Origin: Micromonospora sp. M71_S20
GTDB taxonomy: Bacteria; Actinomycetota; Actinomycetes; Mycobacteriales; Micromonosporaceae
DNA length: 64,000 nucleotides
Assembly (NCBI RefSeq): GCF_003664255.1
Contig: NZ_RCCV01000002.1
Location: 126,501 to 190,500, forward strand
Reading direction: 5' to 3'
Part shown: positions 43,273 through 52,858 of the stretch, piece by piece
Layout of the letters: the number at the start of each line of letters is the position of its first letter
Position numbering within the stretch: the first letter of the stretch is position 1
Notes under the pieces: model-generated
Told to the model about the DNA's origin: nothing
The model's database searches: none
Seen by the model: the letters and a program-made list of their open reading frames with translations, nothing else
Program-made: the position numbers and the translations under genes

Positions 43273-44319
43273 GTGACGAAGATCGACGATGTCGCACGCC
43301 TGGCCGGGGTCTCCACCGCCACCGTCTCCCGGGCGTTGCGCGGGCTGCCGACGGTCTCGGCCGCGACCCGGCGCCGGGTGCTCGCGGCGGCCGAGCAACT
43401 GGAGTACGCCGTCTCGCCGAGCGCCTCGCGGCTGGCCGGCGGGCGCACCGGCACGGTCGCCGTCGTGGTCCCCCGGATCACCCGGTGGTTCTTCGGCACC
43501 GTCGTCGAGGCGGTCGAGGACATCCTCCAGCAGGCCGGCTACGACCTGCTGCTCTACAACCTCGGCGGGCGGGAGCAGGTCCGGCAGCGGGTGCTGCGCA
43601 CCGCCAACCTGCACAAGCGCGTCGACGCGATCATGCTGGTCGCCACGCCGCTGCGGCCCGCCGACCTGACCGCCCTGACGAAGCTGAAGCTGCCCGGGGT
43701 GACCATCAGCTCCGGCACGGTGGTGCCCGGCTGGCCCTGCGTACGCATCGACGACGTGGGCGTCGCGTGGACCGCCACCCGGCACCTGCTCGACCTGGGG
43801 CACCGGCGGATCGCCCACATCTCCGGCGACCCGGACGACGAACTGGCCTACACCACCCACCTCGACCGGCGGCGCGGCTACCGGCAGGCGCTGCGCGACG
43901 CCGGGATGGTCCCCGATCCCGGCCTCGACGTGGAGTCGCAGTTCACCATCAGCGGCGGTACGCGGGCCACCGAGGAACTGCTCCGGCGCGGCGACCCGCC
44001 GACGGCGATCTTCGCGGCCTGCGACGAGATGGCGATGGGGGCGATGACCGCGCTGCGCGACGCCGGCCTGCGGGTGCCGCAGGACGTCAGCGTGATCGGC
44101 GTCGACGACCACGACCTGGCCAGCGTCCTCGGGCTGAGCACGATCGCCCAGCCGGCGGCGGAGCAGGGCCGGCTCGCCACCCGGATCCTGCTCGACCCGC
44201 TGCACGGCCGGGCCCTGCCGCCGGGGAGCAACCCCTATCTCGACACGCCGGGGTCACCGGTGATCCTGCCCACTCGGCTGATCGTGCGTGAATCGACCGC
44301 ACCGCCCCGGGCACACTAA
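43273..44319 (+). CDS. aglR: LacI-family transcriptional regulator
   Basis: 348 residues, GTG start. The N-terminal helix-turn-helix reads TKIDDVARLAGVSTATVSRALRGLPTVSAATRRRVLAAAEQL, and a periplasmic-binding-protein-like effector domain follows. It is in the same operon as the transporter, so control is probably autogenous through the operator at 39700. Effector likely an alpha-glucoside or its uptake product. aglR is assigned by context. Confidence 0.9.
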   Translation: MTKIDDVARLAGVSTATVSRALRGLPTVSAATRRRVLAAAEQLEYAVSPSASRLAGGRTGTVAVVVPRITRWFFGTVVEAVEDILQQAGYDLLLYNLGGREQVRQRVLRTANLHKRVDAIMLVATPLRPADLTALTKLKLPGVTISSGTVVPGWPCVRIDDVGVAWTATRHLLDLGHRRIAHISGDPDDELAYTTHLDRRRGYRQALRDAGMVPDPGLDVESQFTISGGTRATEELLRRGDPPTAIFAACDEMAMGAMTALRDAGLRVPQDVSVIGVDDHDLASVLGLSTIAQPAAEQGRLATRILLDPLHGRALPPGSNPYLDTPGSPVILPTRLIVRESTAPPRAH

Positions 44320-44381
44320 ACGGAAAAACCGCCGACGCCCGGCAGCATCCGACCGTCCGGCTCGACACACGGGAGAAGGCC

Positions 44382-46061
44382 CTGAACAGCAACCCGACGC
44401 ACCACCAGGACACGCCCGCCGGCCCGGCCACCGGTTGGTGGACCAGGGCCACCATCTACCAGGTCTATCCGCGCTCCTTCGCCGACTCCGACGGCGACGG
44501 GATCGGCGACCTGCCCGGCATCACCGCCCGCCTGGACCACCTCGTGGAACTGGGCGTGGACGCGCTCTGGCTGTCGCCGTTCTATCCGTCCCCGCAGGCC
44601 GACGCCGGGTACGACGTGGCCGACTACCGCGACGTGGACCCCCTCTTCGGCACCCTCGCCGACGCCGACCGGTTGATCGCCGAGGCGCACTCGCGCGGGC
44701 TGCGGGTCATCGTCGACCTGGTGCCCAACCACACGTCGTCGGCACACCGGTGGTTCGCCGCGGCGCTCGCCGCCGCCCCCGGCAGCCCGGAGCGCGACCG
44801 CTACATCTTCCGCGACGGCCGGGGGCCGGACGGCGCGCAGCCCCCGAACGACTGGCAGAGCGTCTTCGGCGGGCCGGCCTGGACCCGCGTCACCGAGGCC
44901 GACGGCCGCCCCGGCCAGTGGTACCTGCACCTGTTCGACTCCGGTCAGCCCGACCTCAACTGGGACAACCCCGAGGTGCGGGAGGAGTTCCTGGAGGTGC
45001 TCCGGTTCTGGCTGGACCGCGGCGTCGACGGCTTCCGCGTCGACGTGGCGCACGGCCTGATCAAGCAGGCCGACCTGGCCGACTGGCAGGAGCCGCAGGA
45101 GATCCTCTCCGGTCAGGAGATCGACAAGCCGCGCCCGCCGATGTGGGACCAGGAGGGCGTGCACGAGATCTACCGGGACTGGCGGCGCCTGCTGGACGGC
45201 TACCCGGACGAGCGGATCCTGGTCGCCGAGGCGTGGGTCGAGCCGGCCGAGCGGCTGGCCCGCTACGTCCGCCCGGACGAGATGCACCAGGCGTTCAACT
45301 TCGAGTACCTGCTGGCCGCCTGGACCGCCCCCGCCCAGTACGCGGTGATCACCCGCTCGCTGGAGGCCACCGACGCCGTCGGCGCCCCGACCACCTGGGT
45401 GCTGTCCAACCACGACGTGGTCCGGCACGCCTCCCGGTTGGGGCTGCCGATGACCGGCAAGCGGCCCAACGGCATCGGCATCGGCGACCCGCAGCCGGAC
45501 ACCGCGCTCGGCCTGCGCCGGGCCCGGGCGGCCACGCTGCTGATGCTCGCCCTGCCCGGCTCGGCCTATCTCTACCAGGGCGAGGAGCTGGGCCTGCCGG
45601 AGCACACCACGATGCCCGACGAGGCCCGGCAGGACCCGACCTGGGCGCGCGGCGGGCACACCGAGCGGGGTCGCGACGGCTGTCGGGTGCCGATCCCGTG
45701 GGAGGCCGACGCCCCGTCGTACGGCTTCGGGCCGACCGACGCGAGCTGGCTGCCGCAACCGTCGCTCTGGGCGGAGTACGCCCTGGACCGGCAGCGGGAC
45801 ACGCCCGGCTCGACGTACGAGCTGTACCGGACGGCCCTGCGGCTGCGCCGCGAGCACGGACTCGGCGAGGGCACGCTGGAATGGCTCGCCTCCGGCGACG
45901 AGGTGCTCTCGTTCCGCAACGGCGCGCTGACCGTACTGACCAACTTCGGCGACGCCGCCGTGCCGCTGCCCGCCGGGTCCGAGCTGGTGCACGCCAGCGC
46001 CCCGTTGGACGCCGACGGCGCCGTGCCCACCGACGTGACGGTCTGGGTCCGCCCGGCCTGA
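44382..46061 (+). CDS. aglA: GH13 alpha-glucosidase, probable CTG start
   Basis: 559 residues if started at CTG 44382. Upstream of GTG 44544 the same frame already codes for the obligatory first strand WWTRATIYQVYPRSFADSDGDGIGDL. No ATG, GTG or TTG occurs in frame between the preceding in-frame region and 44544. CTG 44382 has GGGAGAAGG six bases upstream. The catalytic set is complete: Asp221 in GFRVDVAHG, Glu283 in VAEAW, Asp345 in SNHD. It cleaves terminal alpha-glucose from imported sugars in the cytoplasm. Confidence 0.88.
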   Translation: MNSNPTHHQDTPAGPATGWWTRATIYQVYPRSFADSDGDGIGDLPGITARLDHLVELGVDALWLSPFYPSPQADAGYDVADYRDVDPLFGTLADADRLIAEAHSRGLRVIVDLVPNHTSSAHRWFAAALAAAPGSPERDRYIFRDGRGPDGAQPPNDWQSVFGGPAWTRVTEADGRPGQWYLHLFDSGQPDLNWDNPEVREEFLEVLRFWLDRGVDGFRVDVAHGLIKQADLADWQEPQEILSGQEIDKPRPPMWDQEGVHEIYRDWRRLLDGYPDERILVAEAWVEPAERLARYVRPDEMHQAFNFEYLLAAWTAPAQYAVITRSLEATDAVGAPTTWVLSNHDVVRHASRLGLPMTGKRPNGIGIGDPQPDTALGLRRARAATLLMLALPGSAYLYQGEELGLPEHTTMPDEARQDPTWARGGHTERGRDGCRVPIPWEADAPSYGFGPTDASWLPQPSLWAEYALDRQRDTPGSTYELYRTALRLRREHGLGEGTLEWLASGDEVLSFRNGALTVLTNFGDAAVPLPAGSELVHASAPLDADGAVPTDVTVWVRPA

Positions 46062-46066
46062 CGCGG

Positions 46067-46114
46067 CAGGAGTCCCTCGGGCAGCGCCACACGCTGCCCG
46101 GGGGACCCTCCTCG
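46067..46114. terminator. bidirectional terminator after the agl operon
   Basis: CGGGCAGCG (46078-46086) and CGCTGCCCG (46092-46100) form a perfect stem around CCACA, extended outwards by AGGAGTCCCT against a matching GGGACCCTCCT with minor bulges. It separates the convergent GH13 and MFS genes. Confidence 0.7.
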
Positions 46115-46135
46115 TGTCCCGGTCGGCCCGTACGC

Positions 46136-47560
46136 CTACAGGCGCTCGGCGCGGTCGTGCAGCAGGTCCCGCACGTCGCCGATGTCGCCCGGCGAGGTCC
46201 GCGAGGCCAGCCAGTACATGACGCCCGTCGGGATGAAGAAGAGCTGGAAGGCCGCCAGCCCGACGGCGTAGTTCAGCGGCGGCGGGAAGGCCGCCCGCAG
46301 GCCGTGGAAGGCCACCCCGACCAGCCCGTTGCCGGCCGCCCGGCCGACGCCGTTGACCAGGTTGCCGAGGCTGTAGACGGTGCCCCGGTGCTCCGGCGGG
46401 TTGACGTCGGCGATCAGGGCGAACCAGTTCGGCGAGTTGGCCGAGGTGAGCGCCAGCGCCACCACGGCGGTGAGCAGGCTCAGCCCGACCGTCGGCTCGG
46501 TGAACACGCTGGCCAGCACCGCCCGCACCACCGAACCGGCGCCGGCGCCGTCCGGCACGTCGATGCGGATCGGCACGAAGAAGAGCACCAGGTAGAACGG
46601 CAGCGCCGCGAGGATGCCGACCGCCGCGACCAGCGCCCGGCCCCGGGGCGTACGCCGTTGCAGCGCGTCGCCGACCAGCCCGCCCACGATGGAGAGCACC
46701 CCGCCGAGCTGGAACAGCGTGGCGAAGACGCTGCCCACGACCACGGCGGTGGCGGCGGAGTAGCCCTGGTCCTCGGCCCGCTCGGCGAAGAGCACCGGCA
46801 GCCAGACCAGCGACCCGAAGGCCGCCTGGGCGGTGAGGCCTTGGAGGATCAGCCAGCGGTTCGTGCGCCGGCCCAGGATCCTCGGCAGGTCCGCCCGGCT
46901 GATCCGGTAGTCGTACTCGGCGCCGGTGGCGAGCGCGTCAGCCAGCTCCGGCTCGCTCTGCCCGCGCCGGATGTCGTAGGTGAACAGGTAGGCGAGGGTC
47001 GCCGCGAGGCCGACCACGGTCAGCAGCAGGAACGGCCGTCGCCAGTCGGCCGCCCCGAGCAGCCCGCCGACCAGCGTGCCGGCCAGCGTGCCGACGCCCT
47101 GGGACAGCCCCCAGAAGCTCATCACCAGCCCTCGGCGGCGGGGCGAGATCAGGTCGGTGACGACCGAGAAGCCGACGGAACCGACCGCGCCCAGCCCGAC
47201 CGCCGCCACGATCTGCGCGGCCAGGAAGGCGGGATAGTTCACCGCGACCGCGCTGCCGCCCGTGCCGAGCGCCCAGATCAGCGTGCCGACCATCAGCAGC
47301 GGCTTGCGGTTCGCGCGGTCACCCACGTACGCCCAGCCCACCGCGGCCACCGCGCTGGCCAGGAAGCTCACGGCGGTGACCAGGCCGAGCAGCCGCTGCG
47401 GCACGTCGAAGGCGGCGGAGATGGGCCCGTACAGCGGGGGCACCAGACCGATCGCCACGTTGTCCAGCGAGGCGAGCAGCACGAAGACCACGACGCTGTA
47501 GAACCGGTGCGCGGGCGTCCCGCCCCGGGCCCGCGCCGGCCCGCCCCTGGTCAAGGTCAT
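46136..47560 (-). CDS. MFS transporter
   Basis: 474 residues, about twelve membrane helices. The loop 2-3 signature is GWAYVGDRANRKPLLM (family pattern G-x-x-x-D-R-x-x-R-K). The sequence resembles the spinster/drug-type branch (GLVMSFWGLSQGVGTLAGTLVGGLLG). Substrate unknown; its place between agl and xyl genes is not enough to call it a sugar carrier. A 63-bp gap separates it from the AAA gene upstream on the same strand. Confidence 0.88.
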   Translation of the reverse strand: MTLTRGGPARARGGTPAHRFYSVVVFVLLASLDNVAIGLVPPLYGPISAAFDVPQRLLGLVTAVSFLASAVAAVGWAYVGDRANRKPLLMVGTLIWALGTGGSAVAVNYPAFLAAQIVAAVGLGAVGSVGFSVVTDLISPRRRGLVMSFWGLSQGVGTLAGTLVGGLLGAADWRRPFLLLTVVGLAATLAYLFTYDIRRGQSEPELADALATGAEYDYRISRADLPRILGRRTNRWLILQGLTAQAAFGSLVWLPVLFAERAEDQGYSAATAVVVGSVFATLFQLGGVLSIVGGLVGDALQRRTPRGRALVAAVGILAALPFYLVLFFVPIRIDVPDGAGAGSVVRAVLASVFTEPTVGLSLLTAVVALALTSANSPNWFALIADVNPPEHRGTVYSLGNLVNGVGRAAGNGLVGVAFHGLRAAFPPPLNYAVGLAAFQLFFIPTGVMYWLASRTSPGDIGDVRDLLHDRAERL

Positions 47561-47622
47561 GAGCGGCAGCCAACCAGGATCAGGTCACGAGCGGGTGACG
47601 ACGCGCGGGCGCGCCGGGGCGC

Positions 47623-48726
47623 TCAGAGGTAGCCGCCGATCGCGGGCGGGGCGGCGGGCGCGGCCGGCGTGCCCGCCCGCAGCGCGTACAGCTCGGCGAG
47701 GGTGGCGCCCTGGGGCGGCACCCCCGCCGCCGTGCCCAGCCACCCGGTCGCCTCCTCGTACGACAGCGGGCCCACCTCGATCCGGGCCAGGCAGCGCCCC
47801 GGGCGGACCACCGCCGGGTGCAGCCGGGACAGGTCCTCGTTCGTGGTGATCGCGACGAGCACGTCGCGCCCCTGCCCGAGCAGCCCGTCGGTCAGGTTGA
47901 GCAGCCGGGACAGCGCCTGCCCGGCGGCCTGCTTCGCCTCGCCCCGGATCAGCTCGTCGCAGTCCTCCAGGATGAGCAGCCGCCACCGGCGGCCCGTCCC
48001 CTGCTCGCCGTCCTCGTCCCCGACCGCCACCTCGGACAGGTACGCCGTGTCCGCGAAGAGCACGTCCGGGTCGAGCACGGCGTCGACCTGGCACCAGTCG
48101 TGCCACTGGCGGGCGAGGGCGCGCAGCGCGGTGGTCTTTCCCGTCCCGGGCGCCCCGTGCAGCAGCACCAGTCGGCCGGAGAGGCGCTCCGGGGTGGTCG
48201 CCATCAGCTCGTCGAGCGCGCCGCGGGCCGCCGCTGCGTAGTTCGGCCGGATCGCCGCCCACTCCGGCGCGGCGATGGCGCGTACGTCGCGCTGGCTGCC
48301 CCGCCGGGGGTTCTGGTGCCAGAAGCCGATCCGGCCGGCGCCCGGATCCTCCGGTTCGGCGGCGCCGTCGACGATCCGGTCGAGGGTCGCGCGACCCACC
48401 TCCTCGGAGACCGCCGTGACCGTCACCTCCGCGCCGCGCCCCTTCCAGGTGACCACCCGGGCCGTCCAGCCGTCGCCGGCCAGCAGGCGGGACTTCTGCC
48501 GGTTCTCGACCGCCGTGCGCAGCAGCCGCCCGTCCGGGGCGGTCAGCGGCGCGTCGGGGCGCACCCGGGAGAGCCGGACGGTGTGCGACCACGGGTGCCG
48601 GCCGGTGACGAAGTCCGCCAGGACGAGCGCGTCGATGACGTCGCAGGGGGTGTCCGCGTCGTCGTACTGGAGCATCGAGGGAATGCCGGTGCCGGGCGCC
48701 TCGTCCGCTTCGGGGGTGGTTCGCAT
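47623..48726 (-). CDS. AAA-family ATPase with DUF5925 N-terminal domain
   Basis: 367 residues. Residues 1-130 resemble the actinobacterial DUF5925 domain. The ATPase follows: Walker A GAPGTGKTT, Walker B LLILEDCDE, sensor AITTNEDLSRLHPAVVRPGR. It resembles the p97/FtsH-type arginine-finger region. The job of these proteins is unknown; DNA, protein unfolding or a defence role are all possible. It is upstream of the MFS gene and convergent with none. Confidence 0.85.
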   Translation of the reverse strand: MRTTPEADEAPGTGIPSMLQYDDADTPCDVIDALVLADFVTGRHPWSHTVRLSRVRPDAPLTAPDGRLLRTAVENRQKSRLLAGDGWTARVVTWKGRGAEVTVTAVSEEVGRATLDRIVDGAAEPEDPGAGRIGFWHQNPRRGSQRDVRAIAAPEWAAIRPNYAAAARGALDELMATTPERLSGRLVLLHGAPGTGKTTALRALARQWHDWCQVDAVLDPDVLFADTAYLSEVAVGDEDGEQGTGRRWRLLILEDCDELIRGEAKQAAGQALSRLLNLTDGLLGQGRDVLVAITTNEDLSRLHPAVVRPGRCLARIEVGPLSYEEATGWLGTAAGVPPQGATLAELYALRAGTPAAPAAPPAIGGYL

Positions 48727-48766
48727 CCGTCGATGATCGCGAGCCGGAGCGCGCCCGTACAGTCGT

Positions 48767-50218
48767 TTACCCCGCCACGGCGTCGACCCGGTCGAGGAAG
48801 TGCTCGCGGGCTGCGGCGTACCGCTCCCGGATGGCGGGAACGGGGGCGGCGGCGTACTCCTCGGTGCCGTGGACGGACCACGTGGGGGGCGCCGCGCCGC
48901 CCAGGGCGACCCAGGCGGCCTGCCGCGCGGCGCCGTCGGCGACGTACTCGCCGGGCGGCGGGACGACCACCGGCACCCCGAGGACCTGCGGCGCGATCCG
49001 GCGTACGGCCGCCGAGCGGGCGCCGCCGCCGACCAGGATCACCCGGCGGACCGTGGCGCCCTGGGCGACGAGCGCGTCGAGACCGTCGGCGAGGGCGCAG
49101 AGCAGCCCCTCGACGGCGGCGCGCGCCAGGTGGGCCGCCGTCGAGGTGCGCAGGGTCAGCCCGTGCACGGCCCCGGACGCCAGCGGCCGGTCGGGCGTCC
49201 GCTCGCCCTCCAGGTAGGGCACCATGACCAGCCCGTCCGCGCCGGCGGGGGCGGAGAGCGCCAGCGCGGCCAGCTCGTCCAGGTCGACCCGGAGCATCGA
49301 CGCGGCGGCGTCGAGCACCCGGGCCGCGTTGAGCGTGCATACCAGCGGCAGGAAGCGGCCGGTGGCGTCGGCGAAGCCGGCGACCGCGCCGCTCGCGTCG
49401 GCGGCCGGCGCGTCGGCGACGCTGAAGACGGTGCCGGAGGTGCCGATCGAGACGACGACGTCGCCCGGGCCGGCGCCGACGCCGAGCGCGGCGGCGGCGT
49501 TGTCCCCGGTGCCGGGGCCGAGCACCGCCCCGTCGGCGGGCAGGCCCCGCAGGGCGTCGGGGCGTACGGCGCCGGCCGGCTCCGCCGGGCCGAGCACCGT
49601 CGGCACGTGCGGCCGCCGGCCGAACGCGCGTTCCAGCAGGTCGAGGCGGTAGTCGCCGGTGGCCGGGGACCAGTAGCCGGTGCCGCTGGCGTCGCCCCGG
49701 TCGGTGCGCAGCGCCGCCAGTCCCGGCGCGCCGGCCAGCCGCCAGGTCAGCCAGTCGTGCGGCAGGCAGACCGCCGCCACCCGGGCCGCGCGCTCCGGCT
49801 CGTGCCGGGCCAGCCAGCGCAGCTTCGTGGCGGTGAAGCTGGCGACCGGCACGCTGCCCACCGCCTCCGCCCAGAAGCGACGGCCGGTCTCCCCGCCGCC
49901 GGCCTCCTCGACCAGCTCGGCGGCGGCCCCGGCGGAACGGGTGTCGTTCCACAGCAGCGCGGGCCGGACCACGTCGCCCGCCTCGTCGAGGCAGACCATG
50001 CCGTGCTGCTGGCCGGCGACGGAGACCGCCGCCACGTCGGCCAGCCCGCCGGCGGCGTCGACCGCCGCGCCCAGCGCGGCCCACCACGCCGCCGGGTCGA
50101 CCTCGGTGCCGTCCGGGTGCGGCGCCCGGCCCTGCCGGAGCAGGGCGCCGGTCTCCGCGTCCCGGACGACCACCTTGCAGGACTGGGTCGAGGAGTCGAC
50201 CCCCGCGACGATCGGCAT
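48767..50218 (-). CDS. xylB: xylulokinase
   Basis: 483 residues from ATG 50218. FGGY kinase pattern: [13 protein letters not shown] (phosphate loop), [26 protein letters not shown] and the second-domain [10 protein letters not shown]. It phosphorylates D-xylulose. It follows xylA after 11 bp on the same strand. Confidence 0.93.
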   Translation of the reverse strand: MPIVAGVDSSTQSCKVVVRDAETGALLRQGRAPHPDGTEVDPAAWWAALGAAVDAAGGLADVAAVSVAGQQHGMVCLDEAGDVVRPALLWNDTRSAGAAAELVEEAGGGETGRRFWAEAVGSVPVASFTATKLRWLARHEPERAARVAAVCLPHDWLTWRLAGAPGLAALRTDRGDASGTGYWSPATGDYRLDLLERAFGRRPHVPTVLGPAEPAGAVRPDALRGLPADGAVLGPGTGDNAAAALGVGAGPGDVVVSIGTSGTVFSVADAPAADASGAVAGFADATGRFLPLVCTLNAARVLDAAASMLRVDLDELAALALSAPAGADGLVMVPYLEGERTPDRPLASGAVHGLTLRTSTAAHLARAAVEGLLCALADGLDALVAQGATVRRVILVGGGARSAAVRRIAPQVLGVPVVVPPPGEYVADGAARQAAWVALGGAAPPTWSVHGTEEYAAAPVPAIRERYAAAREHFLDRVDAVAG

Positions 50219-50229
50219 CGCCGGCGGCC

Positions 50230-51417
50230 TCAGCGGGCGCCGAGCAGGTGCTCGACGGCGAGCTGGTTGAGCCGGACGAAGCCGAAGCCCTTCGCGGCGG
50301 CGGTGTCGACGTCGAACTCCTCGAACGCGGAACGGTCGGCGAGCAGGTCGACGTAGCCCTCTCCCGGCGCCAGCGTCGGCGTGCCCAGGTCGGCGACCCG
50401 GCTCGCGGCCAGCGCCTCGGCGACCTCCGGGTCCGCCCGGAACGCCGCCGCCCGCTCCTTGAGCAGGAGGTAGGTGCGCATGTTCGCCTCCGCCGACGCC
50501 CAGACGCCGGTCATGTCCTCGGTGCGCGAGGGCTTGTAGTCGAAGTGCCGGGGGCCGTCGTAGGCGGGCACCCCGCCGGGACCGCCGTGCTCCAGCAGGT
50601 CGACCAGGGCGAACGCGTTCAGCAGGTCGCCGTGGCCGAAGACGAGGTCCTGGTCGTACTTGACGCCGCGCTGGCCGTTGAGGTCGATGTGGAACAGCTT
50701 GCCCTGCCAGAGCGCCTGGGCGATGCCGTGGGCGAAGTTCAGGCCGGCCATCTGCTCGTGCCCCACCTCCGGATTGAGCCCGACCAGCTCGGGGCGGGCC
50801 AGGGTGGAGATGAAGGCCAGGGCGTGCCCGACGGTGGGCAGCAGGATGTCGCCGCGCGGCTCGTTCGGCTTGGGCTCGATGGCGAAGCGCAGGTCGTAGC
50901 CGGAGTCGACGACGTACTGGCAGAGCAGGTCGACGGCCTCCCGGTAGCGGTCCAGCGCGGCCCGGACGTCCTTGGCGAGGTCGTACTCGGCGCCCTCCCG
51001 GCCGCCCCACATCACGAAGGTGCGGGCACCGAGCTCCGCGGCGAGGTCGACGTTGCGCAGCACCTTGCGCAGCGCGTACCGCCGGACGTCGCGGTCGTTG
51101 CTGGTGAAGCCGCCGTCCTTGAAGACCGGGTGGGTGAAGAGATTGGTGGTCACCATCGGGACCACCAGGCCGGTCTCGTCGAGCGCCTTGCGGAAGCGGG
51201 CCACGTGCCGGTCGCGGGCGGCGGCGTCCGCGCCGAAGGGCACCAGGTCGTCGTCGTGGAACGTGATCCCGTACGCCCCCAGCTCGGCGAGCCGGTGCAC
51301 CGCCTCGACCGGGTCCAGCTCGGGGCGGGTGGCGTCGCCGAACGGGTCGCGGGCCTGCCAGCCCACCGTCCAGAGGCCGAAGGAGAACTTGTCGGCGGGG
51401 GTGGGACGGGGTGCCAT
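50230..51417 (-). CDS. xylA: xylose isomerase
   Basis: 395 residues, class I length. Catalytic residues are visible: His in GITFHDDDL, Lys in AIEPKPNEP, His in [11 protein letters not shown] and the metal cluster at [21 protein letters not shown]. It converts D-xylose to D-xylulose. The promoter region between it and the ROK regulator carries a palindrome, consistent with xylose-inducible control. Confidence 0.95.
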   Translation of the reverse strand: MAPRPTPADKFSFGLWTVGWQARDPFGDATRPELDPVEAVHRLAELGAYGITFHDDDLVPFGADAAARDRHVARFRKALDETGLVVPMVTTNLFTHPVFKDGGFTSNDRDVRRYALRKVLRNVDLAAELGARTFVMWGGREGAEYDLAKDVRAALDRYREAVDLLCQYVVDSGYDLRFAIEPKPNEPRGDILLPTVGHALAFISTLARPELVGLNPEVGHEQMAGLNFAHGIAQALWQGKLFHIDLNGQRGVKYDQDLVFGHGDLLNAFALVDLLEHGGPGGVPAYDGPRHFDYKPSRTEDMTGVWASAEANMRTYLLLKERAAAFRADPEVAEALAASRVADLGTPTLAPGEGYVDLLADRSAFEEFDVDTAAAKGFGFVRLNQLAVEHLLGAR

Positions 51418-51444
51418 GGCAGACCTCCGAGGTGTCGTCCGCTA

Positions 51445-51465
51445 TTTGTTCAGTGGTTGAATTAT
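51445..51465. promoter_or_regulatory. xylA / ROK-regulator operator
   Basis: The core TTCAGTGGTTGAA (51449-51461) has perfect TTCA/TGAA arms, with loosely matching AT-rich outer arms. TATTTG occurs on both sides (51443-51448 and 51463-51468). It is in the 75-bp divergent promoter region, so one site can control both genes. Confidence 0.65.
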
Positions 51466-51492
51466 TTGGTCGGCCTGTGGCAGTGTCAAGGG

Positions 51493-52731
51493 GTGACCCG
51501 ACCCGACGCCCCGCCCGGACCGGTGCGGCAGGGCAGCCTGCGCGAGTGGAACCTCGCCGTGGTGCTCGGCCGGATCGCCGCCGCCGACCGCCCGCCCTCC
51601 CGGGCCGAGCTGGCCGCCGGCACCGGCCTCACCCGGGCCACCGTCTCGGCCGTGGTGGAGGACCTGCTCGCCGGCCGGTTGGTCGCCGAGTCGGAGCCGA
51701 CGCCCCGGACGGGCGCGGGACGGCCCTCGCGGGGCCTGGTGCTCGCCACGGACGGCCCGGCCGGGCTCGGCCTGGAGGTCAACGTCGACTACCTGGCCGC
51801 CTGCGTGGTCGACCTCGCCGGCCGGGTCCGCCACCACACCGTGCACCGCGCCGACCTGCGGCCCGTCTCCCCCGCCGAGGCGCTCGCCCGGCTGGCCGAC
51901 CTGGCCGCCCACGCCCGCGCCGACGCCACCCGCGAGGGGCTCACCCTGGTCGGCGCGGCCCTCGCGGTGCCCGGCCTGGTCGACGACGCCGGCCTGGTCC
52001 GGCTCGCGCCGAACCTCGGCTGGCGCGACGTGCCCGTCCCCGCGCTGCTCGGCGGGGGTACGCCGCTGACCGCGCACGTCGACGGCGTACCGCCGCTGGT
52101 GGTCGACAACGAGGCCAACCTCGCCGCGCTGGGTGAGTTGCACGCCGGGCCGACCGGCCGGGCCAGCTTCCTGCACATCTCCGGCGAGGTCGGCATCGGC
52201 GCCGGGATCGTGCTCGACGGGTCCCTGTACCGGGGCGCGCGCGGCTGGAGCGGGGAGATCGGTCACCTCCCGATCCGGCCCGACGGCCCGCCGTGCCGGT
52301 GCGGCGGGCGCGGCTGCCTGGAGACGTACACCGGTCAGGAGGCGATCCTCGCCGCGGCCGGCCTCGCCGGCGCGGACCTTCCGGCGGACACCGCGACGAC
52401 CCGGCTGGCCGAGCTGGCCGGGGCCGGCGACCCCGGCGCGCTGCGGGCCCTGGCCGAGGCCGGAACCGCGCTGGGGGTCGCCGTCGCCGGCGTGGTGAAC
52501 CTGCTGGACCTGGACACCGTGGTGCTCGGCGGCGGGTACGCCCCGCTGGCGCCGTGGCTGCGCCCGCCGGTGCTCACCGAGATCTCCCGGCGGGTGCTCA
52601 CCGCCGCGTGGTCACCGGTCACCGTCCGCCCGGCGGCCCTCGGCGCCGCCGCCGCGGCCGTCGGCGGGGCCGGTTCGGTGGCACGCCGGATCCTGGCCCG
52701 CCCGGCCGGCTGGCTGGCCCGTCCGGCCTGA
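51493..52731 (+). CDS. xylR: ROK-family transcriptional regulator
   Basis: 412 residues, GTG start. The N-terminal winged helix ([30 protein letters not shown]) precedes a ROK sugar-binding domain with the zinc Cys cluster [12 protein letters not shown]. Divergent position next to xylAB identifies it as the xylose repressor. The ATP-binding ROK kinase motif is not complete, as in regulators. The gene symbol is by context. Confidence 0.92.
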   Translation: MTRPDAPPGPVRQGSLREWNLAVVLGRIAAADRPPSRAELAAGTGLTRATVSAVVEDLLAGRLVAESEPTPRTGAGRPSRGLVLATDGPAGLGLEVNVDYLAACVVDLAGRVRHHTVHRADLRPVSPAEALARLADLAAHARADATREGLTLVGAALAVPGLVDDAGLVRLAPNLGWRDVPVPALLGGGTPLTAHVDGVPPLVVDNEANLAALGELHAGPTGRASFLHISGEVGIGAGIVLDGSLYRGARGWSGEIGHLPIRPDGPPCRCGGRGCLETYTGQEAILAAAGLAGADLPADTATTRLAELAGAGDPGALRALAEAGTALGVAVAGVVNLLDLDTVVLGGGYAPLAPWLRPPVLTEISRRVLTAAWSPVTVRPAALGAAAAAVGGAGSVARRILARPAGWLARPA

Positions 52732-52858
52732 GCCGGATTCCTCCGATGGCGGCGCTGCTGCGCCTCGGTACGCTTGCCCCGAGGCAACGACCCCCATCCG
52801 AGGAGTGCACGACCAGCATGCGCACAGGTCGACAGACCGGGGCGCCCGGCGAGCGGCG

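Noticed and set aside
44288..47632. A very long plus-strand open frame of over 1,100 codons
   Set aside because: It is an Arg/Pro/Gly-rich shadow running through the GH13 gene on the same strand and antisense to the MFS gene. Both of those show clear protein families and the expected third-position GC pattern.
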